In this document: positions 16,898 through 26,124 of the stretch, piece by piece
How the letters are laid out: each line of letters opens with the position of its first letter
Numbering within the stretch: position 1 is the first letter of the stretch
Origin: Desulfonema magnum
GTDB taxonomy: Bacteria; Desulfobacterota; Desulfobacteria; Desulfobacterales; 4be13
Assembly (NCBI RefSeq): GCF_017377395.1
Contig: NZ_CP061800.1
Location: forward strand, 6,035,633-6,099,632
DNA: 64,000 bases
Direction: 5' to 3'
Notes under the pieces: model-generated
Seen by the model: the letters and a program-made list of their open reading frames with translations, nothing else
Told to the model about the DNA's origin: nothing
Databases searched by the model: none
Program-made: the position numbers and the translations under genes

Positions 16898-17597
16898 GTC
16901 CGGCCTTTGTCAGATTATAAGCAGTGAGGATATTTCAAGGTGATAAGTATCTTCTGATTTCTCTCTTAACGGATTTTCAGGTTATTTTCAATAGCATTAT
17001 ATGAAAGTGTTAGGTGTTAAGTGTTAAGTGTTAGGAAAAAATATAAAATTTTTATCCTTTATTGTGTCCGTAGAATATGGGAGTTTATCGGAAATAAGCA
17101 GTAAATTTTCCGGGGTGCCAAGGGTTTTGCGGAACGGGATTTATTTGCAGGACGGGATTTATTTGCAGGACGGGATTTATTTGCAGGACGGGATTTGCAA
17201 TCCCGTCCGAAACGTTTTCTCACGCTCGTTCGATAAAACATTTCGGACGGGGTTCCAAACCCATGGCATCAAGCTTTTACATAAAAAACATAAGCACCTT
17301 GTTCTCCAAATAACATATGTTTTACAAAAAATGGAAAAACAAGGCTTGATTCGGGAAATAACAGACTGGATTGAAAGGGAATTATTAAATAACAAGATCG
17401 AATGAAAATATCGTTTTCGTCCCTATCGGGTGTTCACATCGAATATCACCATCTGATTCAGCCCCCCTCCGGCATCCATAAATTTCATAGTGTTACACCT
17501 CTTTAATTTAGAAAAACTACCCGAAGTATTGGTATAACTTGCAGTATAATATTTATTTTATTATTTTCAATAAATTCAAAGAATTTAAATAAAATTA

Positions 17598-17626
17598 TTG
17601 ATTACACGCTTTGTAAATGCTATAAA
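17598..17626 (+). promoter_or_regulatory. Candidate sigma-70-type promoter for the PKS/NRPS operon
   Basis: TTGATT (17598-17603) and TATAAA (17621-17626) are separated by 17 bases in AT-rich DNA. It lies upstream of both copies of the leader, so a transcript from here would carry the relic ORF at 17754 before reaching the PKS start at 17980. Found by eye only. Confidence 0.4.
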
Positions 17627-17659
17627 AAATTAAGTCTGTCCTTGTTTCCTGACCACAAA

Positions 17660-17979
17660 ATGAGAATGAGATAAAAAATAGTCACTTAAACCTGTATATC
17701 TTATCTGCTGGTGCTTTTATTTTTAAGTGAGTTGTTTAAGAAAGGTGTTACACATGGTTAGTGCATCCATAGAAACAATCCCATCCGAAGTTTCCAATCT
17801 GAAAAATATCCTGCGTTACAGGCGGATTCACCAGTCTGAAAAAATCAGCTATATTTTTAAAAAAGTGAGAATGAGATAAAAAAAATAGCCAGTCAGACCT
17901 GTATATCTTATCTGCTATTACAAGTTGTTGTAATAGGGATTTTTATTTTCCAGCTATTTGTACAAGAGAGGAGTTACAT
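17660..17979 (+). repeat. Duplicated leader and 5' coding end of the first PKS gene
   Basis: Copy 1 (about 17660-17860) and copy 2 (about 17866-18070) share GAGAATGAGATAAAAAAATAG-like sequence, CCTGTATATCTTATCTGCT, a ribosome site and about 37 codons. Copy 2 has an extra TTACAAGTTGTTGTAA dyad at about 17925-17940, and its ribosome site is stronger (AGAGAGGAGTTACAT). The copies have diverged by substitutions and small indels, so the duplication is not very recent. Confidence 0.8.
17754..17879 (+). pseudogene. 41-codon relic ORF duplicated from the PKS N-terminus
   Basis: ATG 17754 follows AAAGGTGTTACAC and encodes MVSASIETIPSEVSNLKNIL then YRRIHQSEKISYIF, parallel to the true FAAL start MVDSSTKVIPSEFSNLTDIL and YRAVHQPEKISYIF at 17980. 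It ends at TAA 17877 where the second leader copy begins. As an upstream ORF with its own ribosome site it might be translated; a regulatory effect on the PKS gene is speculative. Confidence 0.7.
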
Positions 17980-20900
17980 ATGGTTGATTCATCTACAAAG
18001 GTAATCCCATCCGAATTTTCCAACTTGACAGATATTCTGCGTTACAGGGCCGTTCATCAGCCCGAAAAAATCAGCTATATTTTTTTAAAAAACGGAGAAA
18101 CTGAAGAAGCCCGCCTGACTTATGAGGAGCTGGAACGAAAGGTACGTTCGATTGCGGCCCTGTTGCAATCCTCCGGTGTCGCAGCAGGCGAGCGTGCGCT
18201 TCTGCTTTACCCCCCGGGACTGGATTATGTGGCCGCGTTTTTCGGGTGTCTGTATGCAGGGGTCATTGCAGTGCCTGTATATCCGCCTCATCCGGCAAAA
18301 CCGGAGCGAACCATGCCCCGGCTGAGAGGTATAGTGAAAAGCGCCCGGCCATATGTGTCACTTACCACAACGCCGATTCTGGGCATGATTGAATCTTCAT
18401 TCTCACAGGACCCGGATTTTGGAAAAATGCGCTGGCTCGCCACCGATAATATTACTCATGATTTGGCCTCAGACTGGCAGGAGCCGAAACTGAGCAGTGA
18501 CACCCTTGCCTTTCTTCAATATACATCAGGTTCCACCGGAAACCCCAAGGGGGTAATGGTGAGTCATGGAAATCTGATGCACAATGAACGAATGCTGCAA
18601 GAGGCTTTCAAGCTTACAGAAGATTCGACCATCGTGGTCTGGTTGCCGCTGTATCATGATATGGGACTCATCGGAAATGTGCTGTATGCGTTATATATTG
18701 GCACACCGTGTGTTCTCATGTCACCGGCCGCGTTTCTGCAAAAACCTTTCAGATGGCTTCAGGCAATTTCCCGCTATAACGCTGCGTTCAGCGGGGGGCC
18801 TAATTTTGCCTATGATTTATGCACTCGTAAAATCACCCCTGAACAGCGAAAAAATCTTGACCTGAGCTGTTGGGAATCTGCTTTTAACGGTGCCGAACCT
18901 GTCCGTGCTGATACGCTGGAGCGATTTTCAGCAGCATTCGAATCCTGCGGTTTCCAGCGGGAAACAGCTTATCCGTGTTACGGGCTGGCAGAGACAACCC
19001 TGATTGTGTCCGGAGGGCGGAAGCAAGACCCGCCTATATTCGGAACATTTGACAAAGAAGCACTGAAGCAAAGACAGGTAGCGATTTCGAGTGAAGGAGA
19101 TTATACGCTGGTAGGATGCGGAAACACCTTATATGACCAACACATTGTGATAGTAAATCCTGATACGCTGGAGCCGTGTCAGCCCAATGAAATCGGCGAG
19201 ATCTGGGTTTCGGGAAAAAACGTGGCCCGGGGATACTGGGAAAAGCCTAAAGAAACGAAACAAACCTTCAGGGCTTATTTTTCAGATACTGGCAAAGGAC
19301 CGTTTTTGCGAACCGGAGATCTGGGATTTTTTTCACACGGAGCGCTTTTCATCGCAGGTCGCCTCAAAGATGTCATCATCGTCCGGGGACGCAACTATTA
19401 TCCCCAGGATATCGAACTGACAGCGGAGCGGAGTTACCCCAGACTGCGTCCGGGATGCAGTGCGGCCTTTCAGGTGGAAGCCGATGGTAAGGAACATCTG
19501 GTTATCGTGGCCGAAGTCGAGCGTCGTTTCAAGGAACGTCGTCGGAGATCAGGAAAAAAAGAATATAACGGAGAAGAACGTCGGGGGTCAAGTCGTCGCA
19601 AGCTCACTGTACTTCCTGAGCATATTCCGGATGACCGCACTTCTCTGGATGCTGAATCAGCATTCGGAGCGATTCGAAGAGCCGTTGCCAAAGAACACGA
19701 ACTCGAAGTCTATGGCATAGCACTCCTCAAAGTCGGAAGCGTTCCCAAAACCTCCAGCGGCAAAATCCGGCGCCATGCCTGTAAAACAAAGTTTCTGGAT
19801 CAGACCCTGAATATGGTGGCAAAAGACATCCTAAAAGACACTGAGCCTTCTGATATCAAAGCGTTTCCGGACAGAGAACGCTTGCTGAACATGCCTCCGG
19901 AGGAACAACAGGCAATAACGGAATCTTATCTTCAGGACATGGTTTCGGTGATATTCAAAGATGTGCTGGGAGGAAAAACAGCAGGAATTCACGACAATCT
20001 TTTTGATATCGGAGGACATTCCCTTCTTATCATCCGACTCCAAAATAAGCTACAGGAAGTATTCAACAATGATATCCCCATAGCCAATTTTTTCAGATAT
20101 CCGACCATAGCCGACATGGCACAATATCTGACCCGGAAATCTGACCCGGAAACATCATCTGATATCCGACACATCTGTGATCGTGTCAGAATGTGGAGAA
20201 CAGCTGAAAAAGAACGCTTTCCTATTGCCATCATCGGCATGGCAGGCCGTTTTCCCGGAGCTGAGACCCTTGACGAATTTTGGGAAAATCTGCGTGACGG
20301 TAAGGAATCTGTCTCGTTTTTTACGGATGAGGAATTAACAGCTTCCGGTGCGGATCCGATGCTGCTGCACACTCCCGGATATGTCAGGGCCGGAGCGGTG
20401 ATGAAAGATATTGAAATGTTTGATGCATCATTTTTCGGATTTTCGCCCAAAGAAGCCAGACTGACAGACCCGCAGCACCGTCTCTTTCTGGAGTGTGCCT
20501 GGGAAACCCTTGAAAACGCCGGATATGATACAGAAACCTATGATGGCCGGATCGGTGTTTACGCAGGGGCTGCGATGAATACTTATTTGTTTAAGAACCT
20601 GATGCAAAATTCCGATCTCATCAAATCTGCTGATGATTTTCAGTTGGTCATCGGCAATGATAAGGATTATCTGTCCACACGGGTTTCCTACAAGCTGAAT
20701 CTGAAAGGACCGAGTGTTAATGTGGCCACAGCTTGTTCCACATCACTGGTTGCAGTATCTCTCGCATGTCAGAGCCTGTGGAATCATCAGTGCGATATGG
20801 CACTGGCCGGCGGTGTTTCAGTAAGAGTTGAGCAGGAAAAAGGATATATATATCATGAGGGTGGAATTCCTTCTCCTGATGGTCACTGCCGGGCTTTTGA

Positions 20901-23900
20901 CGCTGATGCAAAGGGAACGGTGTTAAATGCCAGCGGCATGGGAAGTGTTCTGTTAAAAAGGCTGGAAGATGCTTTGGCTGACGGAGACTGCATTCACGCT
21001 GTGATCAGAGGAACCGCGGTCAATAACGATGGTTCGCTGAAGGTGGGTTACACGGCCCCGGGCGCGGAGGGGCAGGCAGAGGTGATTACCGAGGCCCAGG
21101 CCATGGCCGGAACCGACCCTGAAACCATCACTTACATCGAGACCCACGGAACCGGAACGGTCCTCGGAGATCCCGTTGAGATCATGGCACTGACTCAGGC
21201 GTTCCGCAGCATGAGTGAATCAAAGCAAACGCCGTTCAAAAAAGGTTTTTGTGCGATTGGCTCGGTAAAGACAAATATCGGACATCTGGATGCGGCTTCG
21301 GGCGCGGCAGGACTTATTAAAACCGTGCTTGCCATGAAACACCGGATGATTCCGCCAAGCCTGAACTTTGAGCGTCCCAATCCTGAAATTGATTTCACAA
21401 ACTCTCCGTTCCATGTCAGCACAAAACTGTCCGAATGGAAAACCGCAGAAGGAATCCCCCGGCGGGCCGGAGTCAGCTCCTTCGGGATCGGGGGAACCAA
21501 TGCCCATGTTGTTGTTGAAGAAGCTCCTCTGACCGGGATTTCCGGAACATTTCGTCCCTGGTCGCTTCTGGTATTATCCGCGAAAACCCCCTCTGCCCTG
21601 GATACAGCAACTGAAAATCTGGTCAGACACCTGAAAGCGCATCCTGATCTTCACCTCGCAGACGTGGCATACACCCTGCAGGTGGGACGGAAAGCCTTCA
21701 GCCACAGACGGATGCTGGTGTGTCAGGATACAAATGATGCGCTGGCACCATTGGACACAAAAGATCCGAAGCGTGTTTTTACAAATTTCCGGGAACCCGC
21801 GGACCGGCCGGTTGCATTCATGTTTTCAGGGCAGGGCGCACAGTATGAGAATATGGGATTGGAACTGTATCGGACTGAGCAGACATTCCGGGACCAGGTT
21901 GATCTGTGTTCGGAGCTTCTGAGACCTTATCTCGGATCGGATATTCGTCAGATATTATATCCCTCAGTTGTCAGCGGTCAGTTGCAAGACACAGCAGACA
22001 ATGAACAACGGACAATTGATCAGACCGCCATTGCCCAGCCTGCGCTCTTTGTGGCGGAATATGCTCTGGCCAGATTATGGATGGAATGGGGAGTACATCC
22101 CCGGGCCATGATCGGACACAGTATCGGCGAATATGTGGCAGCCTGTCTCGCAGGCGTGTTTTCCCTGGAAGATGCCCTGTCACTGGTTGCCGCACGGGCA
22201 CAGATGATGCAGGAACTTCCCCGGGGGGGCATGATCGCTGTTCCGCTTTCCGAACAGGACGTGCTGCCGCTTCTCCTCCCGTCTTTGTCCCTGGCAGCCG
22301 TCAACGGACCGTGCCAGTGCGTGATATCCGGTCCCGCAGAAAAAATGGAGATATTGCAGCATCGTCTCGGGGAACAAGGCACAGAATACCGTCGCCTTCA
22401 CACATCCCATGCGTTCCACTCGGACATGACAGAGGCTATTATGAAACCTTTTGCCGAACAAGTCAGAAAGGTCCGCCTGACCCCCCCGAAAACACCTTAT
22501 ATATCCAATGTCACCGGCACATGGATCACCCCGTCTGAGGCAACAGATCCGGACTACTGGGCCAGACACCTGCGTCAGACAGTGCGATTTTCCGAAGGCC
22601 TGCGGCTGCTGATGAAAAATCCCCAACAAATCCTGCTGGAAATCGGTCCCGGACGGACGCTTACCACATTCGCCATGCAGCATCCGGACAGATCCCCGGA
22701 ACAGGTTATGCTGACTTCGGTTCGCCATCCGCAGGACAACCAGTCGGATTCAGCCTTTCTGCTCACCACACTTGGGAAACTCTGGCTTTCCGGTGCAAAT
22801 ATCAGATGGTCAGGAGTCCAATCTCGTGAAAAACGTCATCGTCTGCCTCTGCCAACATATCCTTTTGAGCGTCAGCGATACTGGATTGAGCCTGGAAACC
22901 GGGAATCCCGGGCTCATCAGGACCAGGTCTCAGCTTTCAAATCTCAGCTTTCAAAAAAGCCGGACATTGCGGACTGGTTTTATGTGCCTTCATGGAAACG
23001 GGTGCCGTTGGCCATTGGTCAGCCGTTGGCCGTGAGGCAAGAGCCAACAGATAACTGGCTTATATTTGTGGATGAATGTGGTCTGGGCGAACAACTGGCA
23101 AAACAGCTGAAAGCTGACGGGCAGAAAGTCATAATTGTAAAAAACGGTCCCTCGTTTGCAAAACAGGAAATTCCGGAGTGCCAAAGTTGCACGTTGGCAT
23201 ACACCCTTAATCCCGAACAACAGGAAGGCTACGACGCTCTCTTTAACGAACTTCGCACTTATGACAGCATTCCCCGGCATATCGCACATCTGTGGAATGT
23301 CTCGGATAAATTTATCAATTACCAGGAATCTGAAATCAAAAATTTCAAATCTCAAATGCAATGGGTGGATAACGCACAATATCTCGGATTCTACAGCCTG
23401 CTCTTTCTGGCTCAGGCCATTGGCAGACAAAATATTACGGACACGCTTCAAATCGCGGTGATCTCAAACAACATGCAGGAAGTGAACCCGGGCGATTTGC
23501 GATGCCCGGAAAAGGCCACATCCATGGGGCTTGTGAGGGTTATTCCCCAGGAATACCCCAATATTAGCTGTCGGAATATTGATGTGGTGATCTCTGACGC
23601 TGAAGCAGAGAAACACAGGCTTGCGGGTCACTTGCTTGCGGAGCTTGCGACAACATCCCCTGACCCGGTTGTCGCATACCGGGGAGATTATCGCTGGGTG
23701 CAGACCTTTGAGCCGGTTCGTTTGGAACCGAGGGCGCAGGGAACAGCCCCGCTGAGGGAAAAGGGCGTTTATATGATTACCGGCGGGCTTGGCGGCGTGG
23801 GAAGCGAACTTGCGGAATACCTGGCAAGAACCGTACATGCAAAGCTGGTGCTGGTAGGACGCACAGAACTCCCGCCCAGGGAGGAATGGGATGAGTGGTT

Positions 23901-26124
23901 ATCAGCCACATACGACGAACCGCAAAACGGTCCGGAGACAGATATCGAAAAGGAAGCTGATTTTATCCTTCAGCGGGAAGACGCGTTAAGACACGCACTG
24001 GGAATACGGGAAATCAGCAGCTATGACGGATTGGAAAAAACCCTTGATGAACTGTGTGCGAGTTATATTTATGATTATTTCAGTTCCTCTCATACAGACA
24101 TGAAAAAAGGCCAAGCTTATCTGGCAGAAGAACTCAGAGACAAACTGAAGGTCTTACCGAAATTCAATAAGTTTTATGACTTTTTTATCAGGGTGCTGGC
24201 CCGGGATGCAATTATTCGGGTAAAAGATCAAAATATCATCTTCCTGAAAACCCGGGAGGAAATAAGGGATCCCGAGGTATTGAAAAAGGAAGCTGAAGCA
24301 AGATATCCTGAATTTAAGGGAATGTTCAGTTTGCTTGATCATTGTGTCCGCCATTATCCCCAGGCACTCAGCGGAGAAACAGAGGCGATCAGTGTATTAT
24401 TTCCCGGGGGGAATTCCGAACTGGTGGAAGATTTTGTCAAAGCTGAGGCTGAAAACGGCACAAGCAGACTTTGTAAGACCTTGTTACAGGAGATCATCTC
24501 CAAAATACTGACAAGGACACCGGGCAGAAGCATCAGGTTATTGGAAATTGGTGCGGGAACCGGTGAACTGACAAAGGTGATCGCACCGGCATTAATAAAT
24601 CAGAATGTTGAATACTATTTTACAGATATTGGAAAATCGTTTGTCATAAAGGCTCAGAAGGATGCGGAGGCCAATGGTTTCAATTTTATGAAATTCGGCG
24701 TATTGGATATTTCGCAGGATCCGGTCCGGCAAGGATATGATGCACACAGCTTTGACATGATATTCGGGCTGAATGTTGTCCATGCCACAAAACATATCAG
24801 AGAAACCACAACGCATTTAAGAAACCTCCTGATTCCCGGGGGCATACTGGCGCTGATAGAAACAGTAAAACCCCGGCCGGTGATTGATATGGTCTGGGGT
24901 CTGGCTGAGGGATGGTGGTATTTTGAGGATGAAGATATCAGAAAAAAGTCGCCTTTATTGACGCCTGAAAAATGGGAAGAATTATTACAGAAAGAGGGCT
25001 TCAGGCATGTGAAAGCTTATCCGCAAGATAAGGAAAAGCGACGGAGCGCAGATTTTGGGCTGATTCTTGCACAGGAGAGAACTGATATTGCAGGATATTC
25101 CGGACCAGGCCGGGTTTCGAAAGATCAGAGCATCCAAAACAAAATAAAGCGCTTGATAAAATCAGAGGCAGCAGGAGGAGAGGTCCTGACGATTCAGGCA
25201 GATGTTTCTGACATAGAACAAATGCAGTCTGCAATTACAAAAGCTTATGAACACTTTGGCCGGATTGACGGCGTGATCCACGGAGCAGGAATCGAGGGAG
25301 GCGGTGCGATTCAATTGAAAACCTGTGAAGCAGCAACAAATGAATTTGATTCCAAGATAAAAGGAACGCTGGTTCTTCATTCATTATTCCAAGATGTGCC
25401 GTCAGACTTCTTTCTCCTATGCTCATCACTTACTTCTGTCGCGGGAGGATTCGGACAGGTGGGATATTGCGGAGCAAATGCGTTTCTTGACAATTTTGCT
25501 CACCTTGATCTTTCTCATAAAACTGTATCTGTTAATTGGGACAGATGGCAAAATTTAGGAATGGCAACAGATGTCGAGCTTCGACATCACTTAATTTCAG
25601 GAGAGGAGCTTCCTGAAGGCATGAACGCTGAAGAAGGAATGGAAGCTTTTTCTCGCATTCTCTTCAGGGGCGATTTACCTCAGATATTGGTATCACCTCG
25701 TGATCTTATGACCTCACTGACAATGCAAGACAATGCCTTTGTATCAGGTTCAGCAGAGAAAGCAGTCAGATCAGGCCAATTCAGGCAATCCCATCCCCGC
25801 CCGCCGTTAAACACTCCCTATGCACCGCCGGTCAATGACATTCACGAGGACCTTGTTCGGATATGGCAGGAGGTTCTTGGTATCAGCCGCATCGGAATCC
25901 ATGATGATTTTTTTGAACTCGGAGGAGATTCACTGATAGGCACTCAGATTATCTCCCGCTTACGAGAGGCGTTTGATCTGGAACTCAGCCCGGGCACTTT
26001 ATTTGAAAATCCCACCATAGCGTCTCTGGCCACGCTGATCAAAATGACTCGCGTGCTGGAAGAACCTTTTGTAGGATCTGACGCATATGACAAGGAAAGG
26101 GGCATCATCTATGACATCGCTTGA
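17980..26124 (+). CDS. Hybrid PKS: FAAL-ACP-KS-AT-KR(nested MT)-ACP
   Basis: 2,714 residues. A fatty acyl-AMP ligase (1-600; YTSGSTGNPKGVM near 182) activates a fatty acid and loads the first ACP (GGHSLL, Ser681). KS follows from ~748 (Cys919, His1056, His1102). AT has GHSIGEY (Ser1381) and HAFH 1477-1480, the malonyl-CoA signature. The ketoreductase starts ITGGLGGVG (~1934), is interrupted by a SAM methyltransferase (LLEIGAGTGELT ~2188), and resumes with catalytic Ser2483, Tyr2496 and Asn2500. The last ACP has GGDSL (Ser2651). No DH or ER is present. Expected output is a chain-extended beta-hydroxy, probably alpha-methyl acyl-ACP. The ATG follows GAGAGGAGTTACAT. A REP palindrome is embedded at 23173-23199. 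Confidence 0.93.
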   Translation: MVDSSTKVIPSEFSNLTDILRYRAVHQPEKISYIFLKNGETEEARLTYEELERKVRSIAALLQSSGVAAGERALLLYPPGLDYVAAFFGCLYAGVIAVPVYPPHPAKPERTMPRLRGIVKSARPYVSLTTTPILGMIESSFSQDPDFGKMRWLATDNITHDLASDWQEPKLSSDTLAFLQYTSGSTGNPKGVMVSHGNLMHNERMLQEAFKLTEDSTIVVWLPLYHDMGLIGNVLYALYIGTPCVLMSPAAFLQKPFRWLQAISRYNAAFSGGPNFAYDLCTRKITPEQRKNLDLSCWESAFNGAEPVRADTLERFSAAFESCGFQRETAYPCYGLAETTLIVSGGRKQDPPIFGTFDKEALKQRQVAISSEGDYTLVGCGNTLYDQHIVIVNPDTLEPCQPNEIGEIWVSGKNVARGYWEKPKETKQTFRAYFSDTGKGPFLRTGDLGFFSHGALFIAGRLKDVIIVRGRNYYPQDIELTAERSYPRLRPGCSAAFQVEADGKEHLVIVAEVERRFKERRRRSGKKEYNGEERRGSSRRKLTVLPEHIPDDRTSLDAESAFGAIRRAVAKEHELEVYGIALLKVGSVPKTSSGKIRRHACKTKFLDQTLNMVAKDILKDTEPSDIKAFPDRERLLNMPPEEQQAITESYLQDMVSVIFKDVLGGKTAGIHDNLFDIGGHSLLIIRLQNKLQEVFNNDIPIANFFRYPTIADMAQYLTRKSDPETSSDIRHICDRVRMWRTAEKERFPIAIIGMAGRFPGAETLDEFWENLRDGKESVSFFTDEELTASGADPMLLHTPGYVRAGAVMKDIEMFDASFFGFSPKEARLTDPQHRLFLECAWETLENAGYDTETYDGRIGVYAGAAMNTYLFKNLMQNSDLIKSADDFQLVIGNDKDYLSTRVSYKLNLKGPSVNVATACSTSLVAVSLACQSLWNHQCDMALAGGVSVRVEQEKGYIYHEGGIPSPDGHCRAFDADAKGTVLNASGMGSVLLKRLEDALADGDCIHAVIRGTAVNNDGSLKVGYTAPGAEGQAEVITEAQAMAGTDPETITYIETHGTGTVLGDPVEIMALTQAFRSMSESKQTPFKKGFCAIGSVKTNIGHLDAASGAAGLIKTVLAMKHRMIPPSLNFERPNPEIDFTNSPFHVSTKLSEWKTAEGIPRRAGVSSFGIGGTNAHVVVEEAPLTGISGTFRPWSLLVLSAKTPSALDTATENLVRHLKAHPDLHLADVAYTLQVGRKAFSHRRMLVCQDTNDALAPLDTKDPKRVFTNFREPADRPVAFMFSGQGAQYENMGLELYRTEQTFRDQVDLCSELLRPYLGSDIRQILYPSVVSGQLQDTADNEQRTIDQTAIAQPALFVAEYALARLWMEWGVHPRAMIGHSIGEYVAACLAGVFSLEDALSLVAARAQMMQELPRGGMIAVPLSEQDVLPLLLPSLSLAAVNGPCQCVISGPAEKMEILQHRLGEQGTEYRRLHTSHAFHSDMTEAIMKPFAEQVRKVRLTPPKTPYISNVTGTWITPSEATDPDYWARHLRQTVRFSEGLRLLMKNPQQILLEIGPGRTLTTFAMQHPDRSPEQVMLTSVRHPQDNQSDSAFLLTTLGKLWLSGANIRWSGVQSREKRHRLPLPTYPFERQRYWIEPGNRESRAHQDQVSAFKSQLSKKPDIADWFYVPSWKRVPLAIGQPLAVRQEPTDNWLIFVDECGLGEQLAKQLKADGQKVIIVKNGPSFAKQEIPECQSCTLAYTLNPEQQEGYDALFNELRTYDSIPRHIAHLWNVSDKFINYQESEIKNFKSQMQWVDNAQYLGFYSLLFLAQAIGRQNITDTLQIAVISNNMQEVNPGDLRCPEKATSMGLVRVIPQEYPNISCRNIDVVISDAEAEKHRLAGHLLAELATTSPDPVVAYRGDYRWVQTFEPVRLEPRAQGTAPLREKGVYMITGGLGGVGSELAEYLARTVHAKLVLVGRTELPPREEWDEWLSATYDEPQNGPETDIEKEADFILQREDALRHALGIREISSYDGLEKTLDELCASYIYDYFSSSHTDMKKGQAYLAEELRDKLKVLPKFNKFYDFFIRVLARDAIIRVKDQNIIFLKTREEIRDPEVLKKEAEARYPEFKGMFSLLDHCVRHYPQALSGETEAISVLFPGGNSELVEDFVKAEAENGTSRLCKTLLQEIISKILTRTPGRSIRLLEIGAGTGELTKVIAPALINQNVEYYFTDIGKSFVIKAQKDAEANGFNFMKFGVLDISQDPVRQGYDAHSFDMIFGLNVVHATKHIRETTTHLRNLLIPGGILALIETVKPRPVIDMVWGLAEGWWYFEDEDIRKKSPLLTPEKWEELLQKEGFRHVKAYPQDKEKRRSADFGLILAQERTDIAGYSGPGRVSKDQSIQNKIKRLIKSEAAGGEVLTIQADVSDIEQMQSAITKAYEHFGRIDGVIHGAGIEGGGAIQLKTCEAATNEFDSKIKGTLVLHSLFQDVPSDFFLLCSSLTSVAGGFGQVGYCGANAFLDNFAHLDLSHKTVSVNWDRWQNLGMATDVELRHHLISGEELPEGMNAEEGMEAFSRILFRGDLPQILVSPRDLMTSLTMQDNAFVSGSAEKAVRSGQFRQSHPRPPLNTPYAPPVNDIHEDLVRIWQEVLGISRIGIHDDFFELGGDSLIGTQIISRLREAFDLELSPGTLFENPTIASLATLIKMTRVLEEPFVGSDAYDKERGIIYDIA
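23173..23199. repeat. REP-type palindrome inside the PKS coding sequence
   Basis: CCGGAGTGCCAAAGTTGCAC followed by GTTGGCA matches the intergenic REP unit at 62787 but is read in frame as PECQSCTLAYT. It lies in the structural, N-terminal part of the KR region (residues ~1732-1740), where length variation is tolerated. The right border CACTCCGG is degraded. Confidence 0.65.

Larger units (their letters stand above)
16898..17979. other. Regulatory and repeat-rich region upstream of the biosynthetic cluster
   Basis: From left to right: a GTGTTAAGTGTTAAG run (17007-17034); a TTTATCGGAAATAAG element end (17090); three 18-bp copies of CGGGATTTATTTGCAGGA (17135-17188) followed by CGGGATTTGCAATCCCG; a GACGGGGTTCCAAACCCATG half-element (17246) related to 43768-43930; a candidate promoter (17598-17626); and the duplicated leader (17660-17979). 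The 125-codon frame at 17028-17405 runs across the repeats and is not called. Confidence 0.55.

Noticed and set aside
17028..17405. 125-codon frame upstream of the PKS
   Set aside because: Runs through 18-bp direct repeats (GIYLQDGIYLQD) and repeat-element ends; no ribosome site.
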